A stretch of DNA of 64,000 bases from Atherix ibis (GCA_958298945.1 OY282607.1:51189020-51253019); one strand, 5' to 3'. Shown: positions 10,801 to 22,644, counted from the first letter of the stretch. The notes: generated by a model from the letters alone, not told the origin. Program-made: numbers and translations.

Positions 10801-13800
10801 CCCATAGTCTACATGGCAAGCTGCACCCTTATCCTGGAAAAGTAACATAGTTCAATAAGTGCAGCGTGAAAGTGAATAAACAGAAAAGTGATTAATATGT
10901 CAGCACAGTTCCAGTAAATACAAAAGTACGATAGATAAGCTACTCATTTGGAATCTATGTATGAAACTGAAAGTGCCTAAAATCAATGGATGCTACCGAC
11001 AATTACTGTAGACTACTTGACAATAGATAAAAAATATCGCCAAATAATAAACTGAAAGTAATTTCGTTATTTCCCAACAGAGGACTTAATTGTATTTTTT
11101 CACAAACAACTTTACACTTAAACCGCATAATTGACAGCTGATATAGTAAGGCTTGCTTATGAAAAAATTCGATTGATTCTGCATAGTAGTTTTTGCCAGT
11201 GCCAAAACTAATTTACAAAATTTCGATCCGGCAGTTTTGATCTCGAAGATGCACCACGTTCTGGAAGGCCAGTTGAAGTTGATGAAGACACAATAAAGGC
11301 ATTAATTGATGCAAACCAGCGAAAAATAACTCATGAGATCACTGAGAGATTAAATTTATTGAATTCGCCCCATATATGATCATTTGAAACGGCTAGCTTT
11401 AACCTCAAAGCTCGACATATGGGTTCCTCATCTTCTTACGGAAAAAATTTGTGCCGTCGCATTGACGTTTGTGACTTTCTTCTCAAACGCCAAGAAAATA
11501 ATCTATTTTTAAAGCGTATTATCACTGGGGACAAGAAATGGGTTCTCTACAACAATTTTAAGCGCAAAAGATCCTGGAGTGGAATTTCAAAGCACTTCAA
11601 AAGCCAATATTCATCAAAAAAAGGTTATGCTATCTGTTTGGTGGGATTTCAATGGAATCGTGTATTTTGAGCTTCTACTAAGCAACACAATGATCAATTC
11701 TGAAGTATACTATCATCAGTTGGACAAATTGAATGATTCACTTAAAGAAAAAAGACCAAAGGATTGGTCAATAGGAAAGGTATAGTGTTCCAAAAGGACT
11801 ATGCGAAACCACAAACAAGTTTGACCATTCGGCAAAAGCTTTTAGAGCTTAGATGGATCAGTTTTTTGCCAGCAAAGAACAAACATTTTATGAGCGTGGA
11901 ATCATGCTATTGTCAGAAAAATGGCAAAGGCTATTGGATCAGGCTGGACAATATTTAATTGAATAAAATATTAATTCACTATAAGAAAATCGTCTTTCAT
12001 TTTTATTTAAAAAAAAAAACAAAAGTACTTTCCGGACAACCCAATATAAGAAATGTGGTCTTCGAATAAACAATCCAAAGTCGAAGTGCTTGTGCCTCGC
12101 GCCGTCAGGGAAGAAGATATTCGTAAACTGTGGGTTTGGACATAAGGGTGACTCGATAATAAGACGCGTGGTGAATCTTAAGTGTCTGGGCTCGAATCTT
12201 AACAAGAACCTCAAATTCCATTCCTTTGTCAGGGATTAAATTAAAAAAGCCAACAGCTTATATTGTAGGCTTCTGAGAATGTATCGCTCAGAAATCCTAC
12301 GTAAGGAAGTCAAGCTTATTATATATAAGCAATTTATAAGAGCGTAACTATGATACAGCTTCCCCAGCAACGGAACTGCACAAGATGTAAAGGAAGATCT
12401 TACTAAAAGCCACAAGGCTCAGCAGATCTAGACAGACAAAAAAGTTTATATCAAACGAGAGGCAGACGTTTCCCCGTTTGTAGTATGGCAAATGGGAATA
12501 ATGCACAAATGGGTGAAATCATTAGCCCATCATCAAAACAGGGAAGTAAGGTAGCTAACGGAAAACAACTTACTGGAGATCTTGAGAAACTACAAGTACC
12601 TGTCACCGTTAATTCTATTGAAGGACACAGAAGAACCTCTGAAGCAACGTCTCCAGTTCTACAAGAAGAAGTCAAAGGGACAACATCGAGGTTAGCAATT
12701 ACATCACTCGGGGTCGAAAGCACCGAAGGGAATCAAGAGGACACAACAAACGCAGTAGATGCCGAATTCAAACATATAATTCAGTTTTAAGATAAGTTTG
12801 AAGAATTATTGTGTAAGAACGCATGTTTAGTTTATAAGAGTAGATTTATGGGTTAGGTTTAGGATGTAAGCATGTTTTTTTTAAATGTTATAATAAAGAT
12901 AAATAAAATATTATATATATGTATTCGAAATAAATTCAAGGATAGCAGAAAGCTAAGAACCAATAAAGATAAAGATTGAGCTAGGATTAAATATTCTTAA
13001 AAGAAATTTAGTATTAAGATTGTACTCGTATTATAGGAAAAATGTAAAATGTCAAGGATATGCAATAGAGTTAACTTGAACTTAAACTTGAACTTTTACT
13101 CATCGGCTCTTCAAAAAGCAGCAGCCTCGCATTTAAAATATTTTAAAGTACTCAAGTTTGTTGGCAGTTAAATAAAAGACCACATTTTAACATTTTTAAA
13201 ATTATACAAAATATTTAAGATACGATTTGGAAAGACTCTATTAAAGGACTTATTTCTGATTCAGGTTCAATTAGCTTCTTGTCTAATATTAAATTATCTG
13301 AAACAATTGCTCTCCTACGCATTGAATCAATTAAAAATATTAAATTAATCGTATATCTAAAATAAATATAAAAATAATTATAGAAATAATTATAATTATT
13401 TTATTGTTTGGGGTGGCTTGTTTGGAAAACTTCCTCAGGCTTTCTTTTAAAATACACAAATTTCAAAAGTAATATTTATTTGAATCAGAATAACTGGAAG
13501 AACAATTGCGTAAAATTACATATATTAAAGGGTCGTTAAGAAAATTTAACTTATAAGATTTAAAGAAAATATTTTTCTACAATAAGAGTTAAGCGAAACA
13601 CTTTAGGCAACAATTTCTCCTATCTCATAATTAAATAGCTTTTTTCACTTTTCCATTGATAAGACCTTCTAATAATGAATTTATTCAAGTCAAAAATCGA
13701 ACCGAAATTAACTTACATGAATGTTGAATACATTTGCAAATACCTTATCGCTGGAAGCACCTCCTCGATCGGCTGGATACTCCCAGTCAATGTCCATTCC

Positions 13801-14277
13801 ATCAAAACCATACTTTTTTACAAAACCTGCTGCATTTCTAGCAAATTGCATACGTTTCTTTTCGTCAGCCGCAACAATAGAGAAATTTTCGGAACCTTCA
13901 TTCCAGCCACCAATAGCGATAAGATTCTTCAGCTTTGAATTTTTCACTTTCAAATCTGCCAGCTTTTTATATCCTTTAAGATCGATATCCCTCCAGGAAT
14001 CCAGCACTTTAATCCATGCATCGGATGTTATTCCCACAAATGAATAAATAAAATGCGTGCACAAATTCGGATCAAAATCGGTAACATCTACCTTACCCAA
14101 TCCGTTTCGATAAACTGACCATGAGCCATAATAACAAAATATTACATCTAATGAGGCGATGGTATAATTTTTTATTGTTTTTTTTTTATATTATAAACAA
14201 ATTTTAAGTAATTTACTTGTTTTCGAAACTGCCAACAAAACAAAATTAATCAAAACAAATAATCCAAATTTTAACAT
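7893..14277 (-). CDS. Chitinase, GH18 with C-terminal peritrophin-A (CBM14) domain
   Basis: Seven exons join in frame to 454 residues: 14277-14217, 14147-13717, 9004-8771, 8715-8531, 8465-8207, 8153-8047 and 7980-7893. Exon 1 encodes a hydrophobic signal peptide. The GH18 catalytic motif FDGMDIDWEYP lies at about residues 135-145 with the proton-donor Glu at about 143. Further GH18 motifs are NLMAYD, GLALYGRSF and MVWSIEQDD. The last two exons encode a six-Cys chitin-binding domain after a short linker. It should be a secreted, active endochitinase acting on cuticle or peritrophic chitin. The junctions are GT/AG and the phases agree. The third intron from the 3' direction of the gene map (9005-13716) is 4.7 kb and holds a mariner and other repeats; the other introns are 50-75 bp. 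I cannot assign the insect chitinase group. Confidence 0.88.
9140..10436 (-). mobile_element. Mariner element (DD34D), copy 1, inactive
   Basis: TIRs beginning CGAGGGTCGTTCAATAAGTC (one mismatch in the right end) are flanked by TA at both sides. The transposase reads on the minus strand (10263 to 9204). It has a helix-turn-helix N-terminal half, a VDETWIH first Asp, HQNNAR where relatives have HQDNAR, and YSPDLTPSDYFLF. It carries a TAG at 9669-9671, a deletion of about 20 bp and a frameshift near 9880-9900, and a short tandem duplication near 10020-10090. The second catalytic Asp appears as Asn. It lies inside the long chitinase intron. Confidence 0.92.
10731..10947. repeat. Dispersed repeat, copy B
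   Basis: It matches 17-232 at about 98 percent by eye and in the same orientation. The flanks differ from those of copy A on both sides. It lies inside the chitinase intron. About 290 bp to its left (10439-10730) holds nothing I recognise. Confidence 0.75.
11045..12044 (+). mobile_element. Mariner remnant, mellifera-like
   Basis: Frames at 11419-11958 and the upstream coding remnant (about 11225-11400) show mellifera-type transposase features: a GDKKWVLYNN box (normally GDEKW), KVMLSVWWDFNGIVYFELL, and SEVYYHQLDKLN. Several frameshifts are present, and the segment with the last catalytic Asp is deleted. The right end closes in a TIR-like sequence (GTACTTTCCGGACAACCCAA) followed by TA. The left end (about 11052-11140) matches, inverted, the fragment at 52922-53040. 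Confidence 0.8.
12060..12450 (+). mobile_element. Decayed LINE fragment (RT C-terminal part)
   Basis: Broken frames read LGLNLNKNLKFHSF followed by a helical stretch like the thumb region after the reverse transcriptase of Jockey-type LINEs (YLGL...L.W..H). Stops and shifts are frequent. No termini were found. Confidence 0.45.
12451..13716. other. Chitinase intron remainder with one unexplained 101-codon frame
   Basis: The frame at 12485-12790 (plus strand) encodes a hydrophilic Ser/Thr/Glu-rich peptide with no domain I recognise. It follows the LINE fragment and precedes AATAAA-rich DNA, so it may belong to that element. From 12830 to 13716 I see only AT-rich sequence, including a short repeat of ACTTGAA units near 13075-13095. 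Confidence 0.35.
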
Positions 14278-14326
14278 TTTCGTAGTAATATGCTTTTATT
14301 ATTGTAGTTTTAATAAAATTTTCTGG

Positions 14327-14332
14327 TTTATA
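14327..14332 (-). promoter_or_regulatory. Possible TATA box of the chitinase gene
   Basis: On the minus strand TATAAA lies 50 bases upstream of the chitinase ATG, a spacing that would allow a short 5' untranslated region. The region is AT-rich, so chance occurrence is possible. Confidence 0.35.
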
Positions 14333-14956
14333 TCAAAAGCAATTATTTTTAATGTTTATTTTTAAAATAAAAATAAGCATAATACTAAAAAAGTAGAAAT
14401 CTTCTACCACAACTGAAATGAAATTGATTGTTTTAATTGCCAAGGATAGTACACAACTCGTATTTGGTTGATAAAAATTGTTCTTACAACCTCGATGAAA
14501 TAATTCGTCCCACAATATTGTAACTTTAATGGTTAAATAATAGATAAAATGATCTGATAATTTTTTTTACAAATATGTTCTATAATTGTTCCGATAACGC
14601 GCAATTATTCTAGTGTTTGCTTTAAGTTGACAAATTAATTGCTTCGTTTTAGTGTTTAATTTAGGCCGTATTTCGACCAAACAAGAAGATGTACAATAGT
14701 TTTGCCTATTAAGACATTATCAATATTTTAAAAAACAAAATGAAAAAACAGTTCTACACAAAATTTTTTTTAACGTTATCGATTATAAACTTCTCCATGA
14801 AAAATGTAATAAATTAGGACAACAACTGATTTTTAGAATTTGGCCAATTACATTTGTTGTTTGTCTATAAAAGCCATAATAGTCAGTTTCTTTTTATTAG
14901 TTTATTATCACAAAAAAATGTTTTTAGAATATACTACTATTAAAATGACTCTACCC
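14333..14956. other. Intergenic DNA upstream of chitinase
   Basis: No gene is supported. A plus-strand TATAAAAG occurs near 14868 without a recognisable gene behind it. Confidence 0.4.
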
Positions 14957-15981
14957 AGTCCTAGTTAATGAAAAAATTATTCCTGATCACCAATTTGGCT
15001 TCCGATCTGAACACTCCACTATCCAGCAATGTCATTGCATTGTTGATCATATTGTATCCTCTCTTGAGAGGAAAGAGTATTGCCTAGCACTATTTTTAGA
15101 CATCTCCCAAGCTTTTGATCGTAGTCTTGGACTACTCTGGACACTCAAGAGCTTTCTTCTTTCAACTTACTACCTTATCATAAATTCATATCTCAGAATC
15201 CTCGGTTATACAATATATCATATTCTAGCCGGAGTCGCACAAGGTAGTATCCCTGGTCCCATTTTATTTTAATATTTATACCCATGGCATTCCATCTGAT
15301 CCTAATACTATCAATGCTATTTATGCAGATGATACGGCCATACTTGCTATCCATACAAAACCTGACATAGCTTTCAACAATTTACAATTCCATATAAGCA
15401 ACCTTCAATCCTGGTTTAAGAGATGAATAGAAGACTGTTCACATTACTTTAACACTTTATCGAGGAAAACCTACCCCATTATACCTTAATAACAACATGA
15501 TTCCACAATATGATAAAGTACGAACCCACAAACTAGACTTAAAAGAGTTGAAGCTAACAGATGTTACCTACAACTTCTTAGACTACTTGATATACGCTCG
15601 AAACTAACAACCAAAAGTAAACTTGTAATCTACAATACAATTATAAAACCTATCTGGCCATACGTGTTTGGAATTGAACTTTGGGGTTCAACGAAACGCT
15701 CCAATTCCTATCGCGTTTAGGCCTTACAATCCAAGATCCTCCATAAAATTGTTGATGCCTCCTTTTATATTCGTAACAACGTAATATATCATGATCTAAA
15801 TGTTCCCTTTGGTCAGGACCTATTCTGTTCCCGCTATGAAAAAGTTCACTCCCGTTTATCCTATCATCATAATCGACTTGTGAGGCAGTTGTCCTATACT
15901 GTCCTCCCCGGAAACACTCATCGGAGACTTAAGAGACAATGGCCTAGAGATTTTCTAGAGGAATCTAACTTCCATTAGTTG
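14957..15981 (+). mobile_element. Jockey-type LINE fragment, interrupted by the copia element
   Basis: The broken reverse transcriptase (HQFGFRSEHSTIQQCH, LDISQAFDR, a VAQGSI box) and the downstream region closely follow the LINE at 40324-44379 (its 43160-44230 part). Frameshifts and stops are present. The fragment runs up to the copia target duplication, and its 3' tail appears to resume at 20419 (GGGTATTTACTCCC, like the tail of the LINE near 44283). Confidence 0.85.
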
Positions 15982-16199
15982 TGTTTTCGGTATGTGTGAA
16001 TAAAATAAATAGAAACTGTGTGTGCTGAATATAAGAATATATATTCTTATTGAATAAAGTCTATAATTATAAGGAGGCGCATACATGCTCACTCGGCGAT
16101 AGTCAGAGGAGATCTGTCGCCCCGTGTGCACAACTAACCGAGCATACAAAACCGAACCACAGTGGTCAGCACTACATGTGGTACACGTTTACTTTAACA
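15982..16199 (-). repeat. 3' LTR of copia-type element
   Basis: The 218-bp LTR is about 95 percent alike to 20196-20418 and has a small indel near 16040-16050. Confidence 0.9.
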
Positions 16200-16246
16200 C
16201 CACCCCTTAAACTGTACTACTATATAATGAAAAAATATTTGAAATA

Positions 16247-18822
16247 TTATTTGCTTAGACCTATTTTTAGACACATTTCATTGAATTTGATAGCGCCTAA
16301 AAGCTTTGTAAACATATTGCCAAACTGCTCTTCTGAGCGTACATGAGTTACATTAATCCTACCATCATGATATAATTCGCGTACATAGTTATACCGAACC
16401 TCTATATGTTTTGAGCGCCTATGAAATTCATGATTCTTTGTCAGCTTTATTGCGCTTGCATTGTCTATAAACAATATTGGAGTACATTGATAAAAATTTA
16501 TTTCACTCAGTAGTCTCCTGAGCCACACTAGTTCTTTAGCACCTTCACTAGCCGCAACGAATTCCGCCTCTGTAGTTGACAGTGCTACTGATTTCAGCAA
16601 CTGAGAAGTCCATGACACGGCAGTGTCTCCGATAAGAGATATAAATCCATTTGTTGATCGTCGAGTGCTGAATAAGCACATTATCCTTTTGTAGATGGTG
16701 TGTAATGCAATCCAACATCAACTGTTCCTTTTAGGTATCTAAAGATCCGTTTGACAGATGTCCAGTCCCGTGTAGTAGGTGTGGTCATTGACCTCGCAGC
16801 TTTAGACACGGCGTAAGCAATATCCGGACGAGTAGCGCATGCTAGGTACATCAAAGATCCTACAGCTAAACGATACGGTCTGAAGTATGATTTTCCACTG
16901 GTGTTTTTGTTGCATTACAGTTTGTCATACCAAAACGTTGAAGTATTTTCTTCGTGTAAGTCTCCTGTGTAATGAAGAAGCCAGATTCACGACGTTGAAT
17001 TCTCATGCCCAAAAATGATTCCAGAGATCCAACATTGATTTTAAACTCTGATTTAAGCTGATCCAGAAAAAGATTCACTTCTGCTTGTGTAGATCCAGCG
17101 TTATATACAAGCATCAGATTTTGATTGTTGGAAATCATTTTTCTTCATAAAAGCGTCGAATCGGTTATTCCAGCATCGAGGAGATTGTTTTAAACCGTAC
17201 AGAGATCTCTTTAGTTTACAAACTCGACCTGATTTGTTATCGAAGCCCTGTGGCTGAGACATGTATATCTCTGTATCGATTTTGCCATAAAAAAATGCTG
17301 ATCTTACGTCAAATTGACCCAATACTAATTTTTCATTTGCTGCTGTTGCGATTAGAGCTCGGATTGAGTCGTAACGAGCAACCGGGCTGAAAGTTTCCTC
17401 GTAGTCCAATTCAGCTCGTTGAAATATACCACGTACAACCAAACGAGCTCTGAATCGATCAATGTTACCGTCTGGCTTGTATTTTACTCGAAGTACCCAG
17501 CGGTTGTCTATGACATGCTTGTTTGGTGGTGAATCTACCAATTCCCACGTTTCATTTTCGTCAAAGGCTTCCATTTCTTCATTCATAGCTTTGATCCATT
17601 GTTCAGAATAACAGCCCTTTACGGCATCTTCAAAATTTATTGGCTCAAGATCTTGTTTAACAGCTTCCATCGTGTAAGCCCATGCTGAGTTTGCCTGGAG
17701 ACTTGGCAATCTGTGAGTCTGATAGCCAACTTCATAATCATTTAGCTTCGGTGGAGCTTGAATTTTTCGAGTAGGACGAGAGTCGGAGATGATCTTTGAG
17801 TTTGCTTGAACCTGTTCTTCCTCATCTACATCAATCTCTGCATATTGGATGTAGTCGTCTTGATCATCGTCGTCTACTGCATCATGGAACTCCTCACAGA
17901 TGCTGTCGTCTTGTTCAGAATCACAATCTTTTCTGGAAGTATTTGTGAGATGAAGTTCAATTTCATTTTGGTTTGTACATAGATTTTCAGGCCTAAAATC
18001 GACGTTACGTGAATTTATTACCCTATGCTTTGATGGTTCCCAAACTTGATATCCATCCTTTTCATTTACATAGCCAACAAACCGTCCAAATACAGCCTTG
18101 CTGTCAAACTTGCTTCGAAACTGTTTTGGCACATTTATATAGCATTCTGAGCCAAAAATCCTTAAGTAATTGAAACTCTTGAAAGATTGTCCTGACCATA
18201 ATTCAATAGGACTTTTATTAGATACACTTGACTTTCCCGTACGATTGATCAAAAATACTGCTGTGTCACATGCGTGGGCCCAAAAAGATTTTGGCATTTC
18301 ACTGACAGATAACATAGAACGAGCTAAGTCAACTACATGTCTATTTGATTGTTCTGAAACACCATTTTGTTCTGGTGTATATGGACATGTAAGTTGAAAT
18401 TCTATGCCTCTTTCACTCAAAATTTTACGTACTTTGGAGCAATCAAATTCACCACCACCGTCTGATCTGAAGAATTTTACTGTATGGCCAGCGGTATGAC
18501 ATTCATTTAAAAATGTGCTTAAATGAGACGCTACTTCTGATTTTCCCTTCATGAAGAAAATGCGAGTGTATCTTGAAAAATCGTCCTTGAATACAACATA
18601 ATATTTGAAACCGTTGATTGAACTTGTAGACATCGGACCATTTACATCCGAGTTGATCACTTCTCCAACTTTTTCAGAACGATTTTGTCGTGGATGAAAG
18701 GGTTTTCTGTGCGATTTTCCCAGTACGCATACATCACAGAATGATTTTGTATCTTTGACTTTTACAGGTATGTCATTTTGTAGGTGATCATCCGTGGTTG
18801 TGAGGTTAGCTGCCACTGTAGT
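16247..18822 (-). pseudogene. Copia-type Pol: integrase, reverse transcriptase and RNase H
   Basis: The 18816-17101 part has the integrase with its three acidic residues (INSDVNGP, RSDGGGEF, PEQNGVSEQ) and most of the reverse transcriptase (WELVD, GQFDVRSAFFYG, LKRSLYGLKQSPR). Near 17100-17138 the frame shifts, and the sequence that should hold the YVDD box reads LMLVYNAGST, so the catalytic aspartates are deleted. Frames 17138-16866 and 16681-16247 continue the RT and RNase H (STTEAEF, DNASAIKL). The enzyme is dead. Confidence 0.88.
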
Positions 18823-20106
18823 TTAAGGTACACAAACACGCATGTTTATAATGTACACAGATCCTGAAAGCTTGCCAGTTGCCACGAGTTTATTTTTGAA
18901 TTTCACTTCAACTCCATCGGCATCATATTTAACTTCATTTCCATGAGCTGTTGCCTGACGAACAGAAAAGAGTTGGTGACAGATGTCTGGCACGTACCAT
19001 ACACTTTCTAATTTAGCAGAAGAACACTTGCCATCGACGAAAACTTCTATATCAACACTGCCACACCCATATGCGAGCATACAATTTTTGTTTGCTGTCT
19101 CGACTCGCTGCGGTATCGGAAATGATTTGTAAACAGAAAAATATTGTTTATTGGCAGTCATGTGATACGTAGCACCCGAGCCGGAAATCCAAACGTCTGC
19201 AGGCATCGAGTCAGTTCCAACTGAATAACTAGTAGGTAGAAATGTGCCCTGTTTATTTGCACCATTCTTAGAACTAACCTCTGAGTTCTGATTCTCAGCA
19301 TTTTTGCCGTCTGCTGCTATACGCTTCCGACAGATCGCGATGAGATGCCCAGGTTTCTTGCAATAGTGACATTGTCTTTTCTCCTTTTTCTCGGAATTTG
19401 GCGAAGAACTTGCCGTTGACTCGTTAACATTTTTGTTTTTATTGTAGACTTGCGACTTTGCATGAAAAGCAGTGGACATCTGAGGCGCCTGTGTTGTAAT
19501 TGAACTTTCTATTGAAACTAAATTTTCGACGAGTAGGTTAGTCGTTTGCTCCGTTTCAGGAATCCGATACCAGGTGGAGCGGTAGAACTGGTACTCTGAG
19601 CCGAGTGTCTTGAATATACGATGATGCAATAACGACAACGGAAGTTTGGCGTCTCTATCTTTCTTACGTAATTCTTCGAGAATGTCAGTGAACACGTTTG
19701 ATAATCGGGATGCATGCTTCTTAATCGACGTCGTCTCGTCCTTTGATATTCCGAAAAAGGTGTCAAACAATGTATATAACCTTTGAAGAGATAATTGTTC
19801 ATACACTGATACTAGTGTGTCCCAAATATCCATTGCGTTATTTTTCTTTCTTACGTACATAGCTGCGTCTTCTTCTAGCGCTGTGTCAATGATACGCGCC
19901 GCGCGCGCATTGTCGCTTTGCCAGGACCTATATTCTTTGGACGGATCACTATTGCCTGTTGGTCCTGCAGGACATGTCCGGGTGCCGTCGACAATCGAAA
20001 AAAAGACACTGCTCATTCAGACACAGTTCTATTTGCCACTTCCATGTTTAAGTTTACGAATATTCACACGGCTGTACTCGTCGTGTTTGGAGTCTCCGTC
20101 AGCCAT
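18823..20106 (-). pseudogene. Copia-type Gag and protease
   Basis: The likely Gag start is at 20106. A shift near 20030 separates its first 25 codons from the long frame 20016-18823. The Gag core precedes a CCHC knuckle (CHYCKKPGHLIAIC). The protease active site reads WISGSGATYHM where the family has DSGA, so the catalytic Asp has become Gly. The frame ends at a TAA (18823-18825) and continues in the same frame as the integrase part. Confidence 0.82.
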
Positions 20107-20195
20107 TTTTATCACACACGTTTCAATACACTTCAATGTACTTTATTTCACACGTTTCACTATATTACTTTTGCAACGCACCTGGGCCCATAACC

Positions 20196-20418
20196 TGTTT
20201 TCGGTATATGTGAATAAAATAAATAGAAACTGTGTGTGCTGAATATAAGAATATGTATAAACACTTTATTGAATAAAGTCTATAATTATAAGGAGGCGCA
20301 CACATGCTCACTCGGCGACATTCAGAGGAGATCTGGCGCGCCGTGTGCACAACTAACCGAGCATACAAAGCCGAACCACAGAGGTCAGCACTACATGTGG
20401 TACACGTTTACTTTAACA
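20196..20418 (-). repeat. 5' LTR of copia-type element
   Basis: The 223-bp LTR starts TGTTAAAG on the minus strand and ends CGAAAACA. The primer binding site follows directly. Confidence 0.9.
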
Positions 20419-20560
20419 AGTTGGAGAAATACTAATGGGTATTTACTCCCATTTCATTACGCATAAAATTGTAAATTAAAATATTATGTAAATCTGCTTG
20501 TTACAATGCAGATGTAACATAGTTGCAGATAAAAAAAATTAAATTCTATAACTGCTAATA
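20419..20560 (+). mobile_element. 3' tail of the LINE split by the copia element
   Basis: After the AGTTG duplication the sequence resembles the 3' tail of the Jockey-type LINE and ends in an A-rich stretch near 20530-20545. Confidence 0.5.
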
Positions 20561-21330
20561 AAAAATTTTGTCAAAAAAATATGAAAGTTTAGTTATTTCT
20601 AAATTATCGATAATTTTTTAAGAAATAATCTTTTTTTGTTGAGAATTTTATATTTTTTCAAAATACTATTATTAATAAAATTACTCAAATTTTCGCAAAA
20701 AATATTTATTAAATTAATTTTTAGTATATTTGGAATGATACTATTGTTAATTTAAAAGTTATAAAATCTAGATTGCAACTATCGGAATATGAGACTCTAC
20801 AGCAAATAAATAAGAAAAATTACAAATGGCAAAAAATTGACATAACTTTATTGTACGGTATTAACAAGTTCCGGTAAACTTGTAGATTCTTTAGCATTAC
20901 AAGTTCCGGAGGTCATAGTAGATTCTGTAGCATTATTTGGCTAAAATGAAAATTTTCATTTAGAATAGTTAATCGTCAAAAAGTTTTTTAAAGGAAACTT
21001 AAGCACTTTTATCATCGAGTGAGCTAAGAATTGATTATCTCGTAAAAATTGTCATTACTCCGTTTCCATAGCTTTTATTCCATGTGGAAGTCATTTTCCG
21101 ATATAACCCCACGTAAGGTAGATAAGTAGTTTTTGTTAGTGTGATAGTTGCGATGGGTGGAATGTATGCAAATTGATTATTATAACGGTTAATTAAAAAT
21201 CAACTTTTATTTTAATTATTAACTTTTTGTCAAATGTTTAATAAACATTATTGAATTTATTTAAAAAAACTCTTATTAACTTGGAGCATTTTATGCTAAA
21301 GAAAACTATTGTTTCCTAACAAATTTATGA
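20561..21330. other. AT-rich spacer
   Basis: No gene or repeat is recognised. A short imperfect direct repeat (AACAAGTTCCGG / ACAAGTTCCGGAGG) lies near 20866-20910. Confidence 0.5.
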
Positions 21331-21332
21331 TA

Positions 21333-22642
21333 CGAGGGTCGTTCAATAAGTCCTTAGAAAAAGATGGAAAAAAACTGTTTTTAAAAAAAAACTTTTTTAT
21401 TTTAAACATAATCTCCTTTTAGCTCTACACACTTTTCCAACTGTTTTTCCAAAATTTTTATCCCATCCAAAAAATAGGATTTCGGAAGTTCTGCAAAATA
21501 CTCATCCGTTTGAGCAATGACGTCCTCGTTGGAAGTAAACCGTCGTCCGCCAAGCCATTTATTCAGATTGGGGAAAAGAAAATAGTCACTCGGGGCCAAA
21601 TCTGGTGAATAAGCGGGATGCTGCAACAATTCCATTCTCAATTCCACAATTTTGGCCATGGAAACAGCGCAGGTGTGCACACGCGCATTGTCCTGATGCA
21701 AGAGGATTTTTTTCTTCTTCAGATGGGGGCGTTTCTCTTTGATTTCCTCGCTCAACCGCTGCAATAACAACGCGTAATACACTCCTGGTATTGTTTTTCC
21801 TTTTTCCAAGTAGTCGATAAAAATGATGCCCTGCAAATCCCAAAAGACCGTGGCCATCACCTAGCCGGCCGAAGGCACAGTTTGTGCCTTCTTCGGAGCC
21901 CGTTCACCTTTGAAAATCCACTGTGATGACTGTCTCTTGGTTTCTGGAGTGTAGTAGTGTATCCAGGTTTCGTCCACAGTGACATATCGACGAAGGAATT
22001 CGGCAGGATTGCGATGAAAGAGTGTCAACATAGCCTCAGTGTCCACTACACGATTGCGCTTATTCTCCTCTGAGAGCAAACGCGGCACCCATCTTGCCGA
22101 AATTTTTTTCACAGACAATTTTTCATGCAAAATTGAAGCAACTGTACCTTGTGATATGCCCGTGGCCTCAACTAATTTGCGCACTTTAATTCGCCGATCG
22201 TTCAAAATCAGATCGTGGATTTTGTCGATGATTTCAGGAGTAGACACCTCAACTGGGCATCCTGAACGATGTTCATCTTTTGTGGACGAACGGCCATGTT
22301 TAAATTCATTCACCCAATTGTAAACCGTCGCAAACACAGGTGCATATGTGCCATGAACTGCATCCAACTCGGCTTTGATTTCTTTCGGGCTTAAGCCTTT
22401 CAAATGGAGATGTTTGATGACAGTCGTAAACTCGCTTTTTTCCATTGTTATGAGCAAATAAATGTCGTTAACTTTAATCGACGATAGAAATTGACCTACG
22501 CTATGGATCGAGCTGATCTACGCTATGGATCGATAATTTTGACAGCTTTCCTGTCGATAATGCTACTTACAAAAAAAAAATCTTTACCGACACTACGAGC
22601 GTAATTTCTCGGATTTTCTAAGGACTTATTAAACGACCCTCG
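21333..22642 (-). mobile_element. Mariner element (DD34D), copy 2, one stop codon
   Basis: TIRs beginning CGAGGGTCGTTCAATAAGTC are flanked by TA. The transposase runs 22445-21402 on the minus strand and is open except for a TAG at 21861-21863. That stop replaces the Lys of the AGKVMATVFW motif and is also present in copy 1. All three catalytic Asp positions are present (VDETWIH, HQDNAR, SPDLAPSDY), with 34 residues between the second and third. A small tandem duplication of a 5' leader segment lies near 22496-22530. Confidence 0.93.
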
Positions 22643-22644
22643 TA

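Larger units (their letters stand above)
15982..20418 (-). mobile_element. Ty1/copia-type retrotransposon, degenerate
   Basis: The element reads on the minus strand. Its LTRs (20196-20418 and 15982-16199) have TG...CA termini and are flanked by the 5-bp duplication AGTTG (15977-15981 and 20419-20423). The primer site GGTTATGGGCCCAGG (minus strand, ending at 20195) matches the internal initiator-tRNA pairing known for copia. The polypurine tract AAGGGGTGG precedes the 3' LTR. The LTRs differ at roughly nine positions plus small indels, so this insertion is much older than the errantivirus. The gag-pol frame is interrupted several times, and key residues are lost. Confidence 0.93.

Noticed and set aside
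14333..14515. Minus-strand frame of 60 codons upstream of chitinase
   Set aside because: AT-rich, no domain, no splice support, and it overlaps the presumed promoter.
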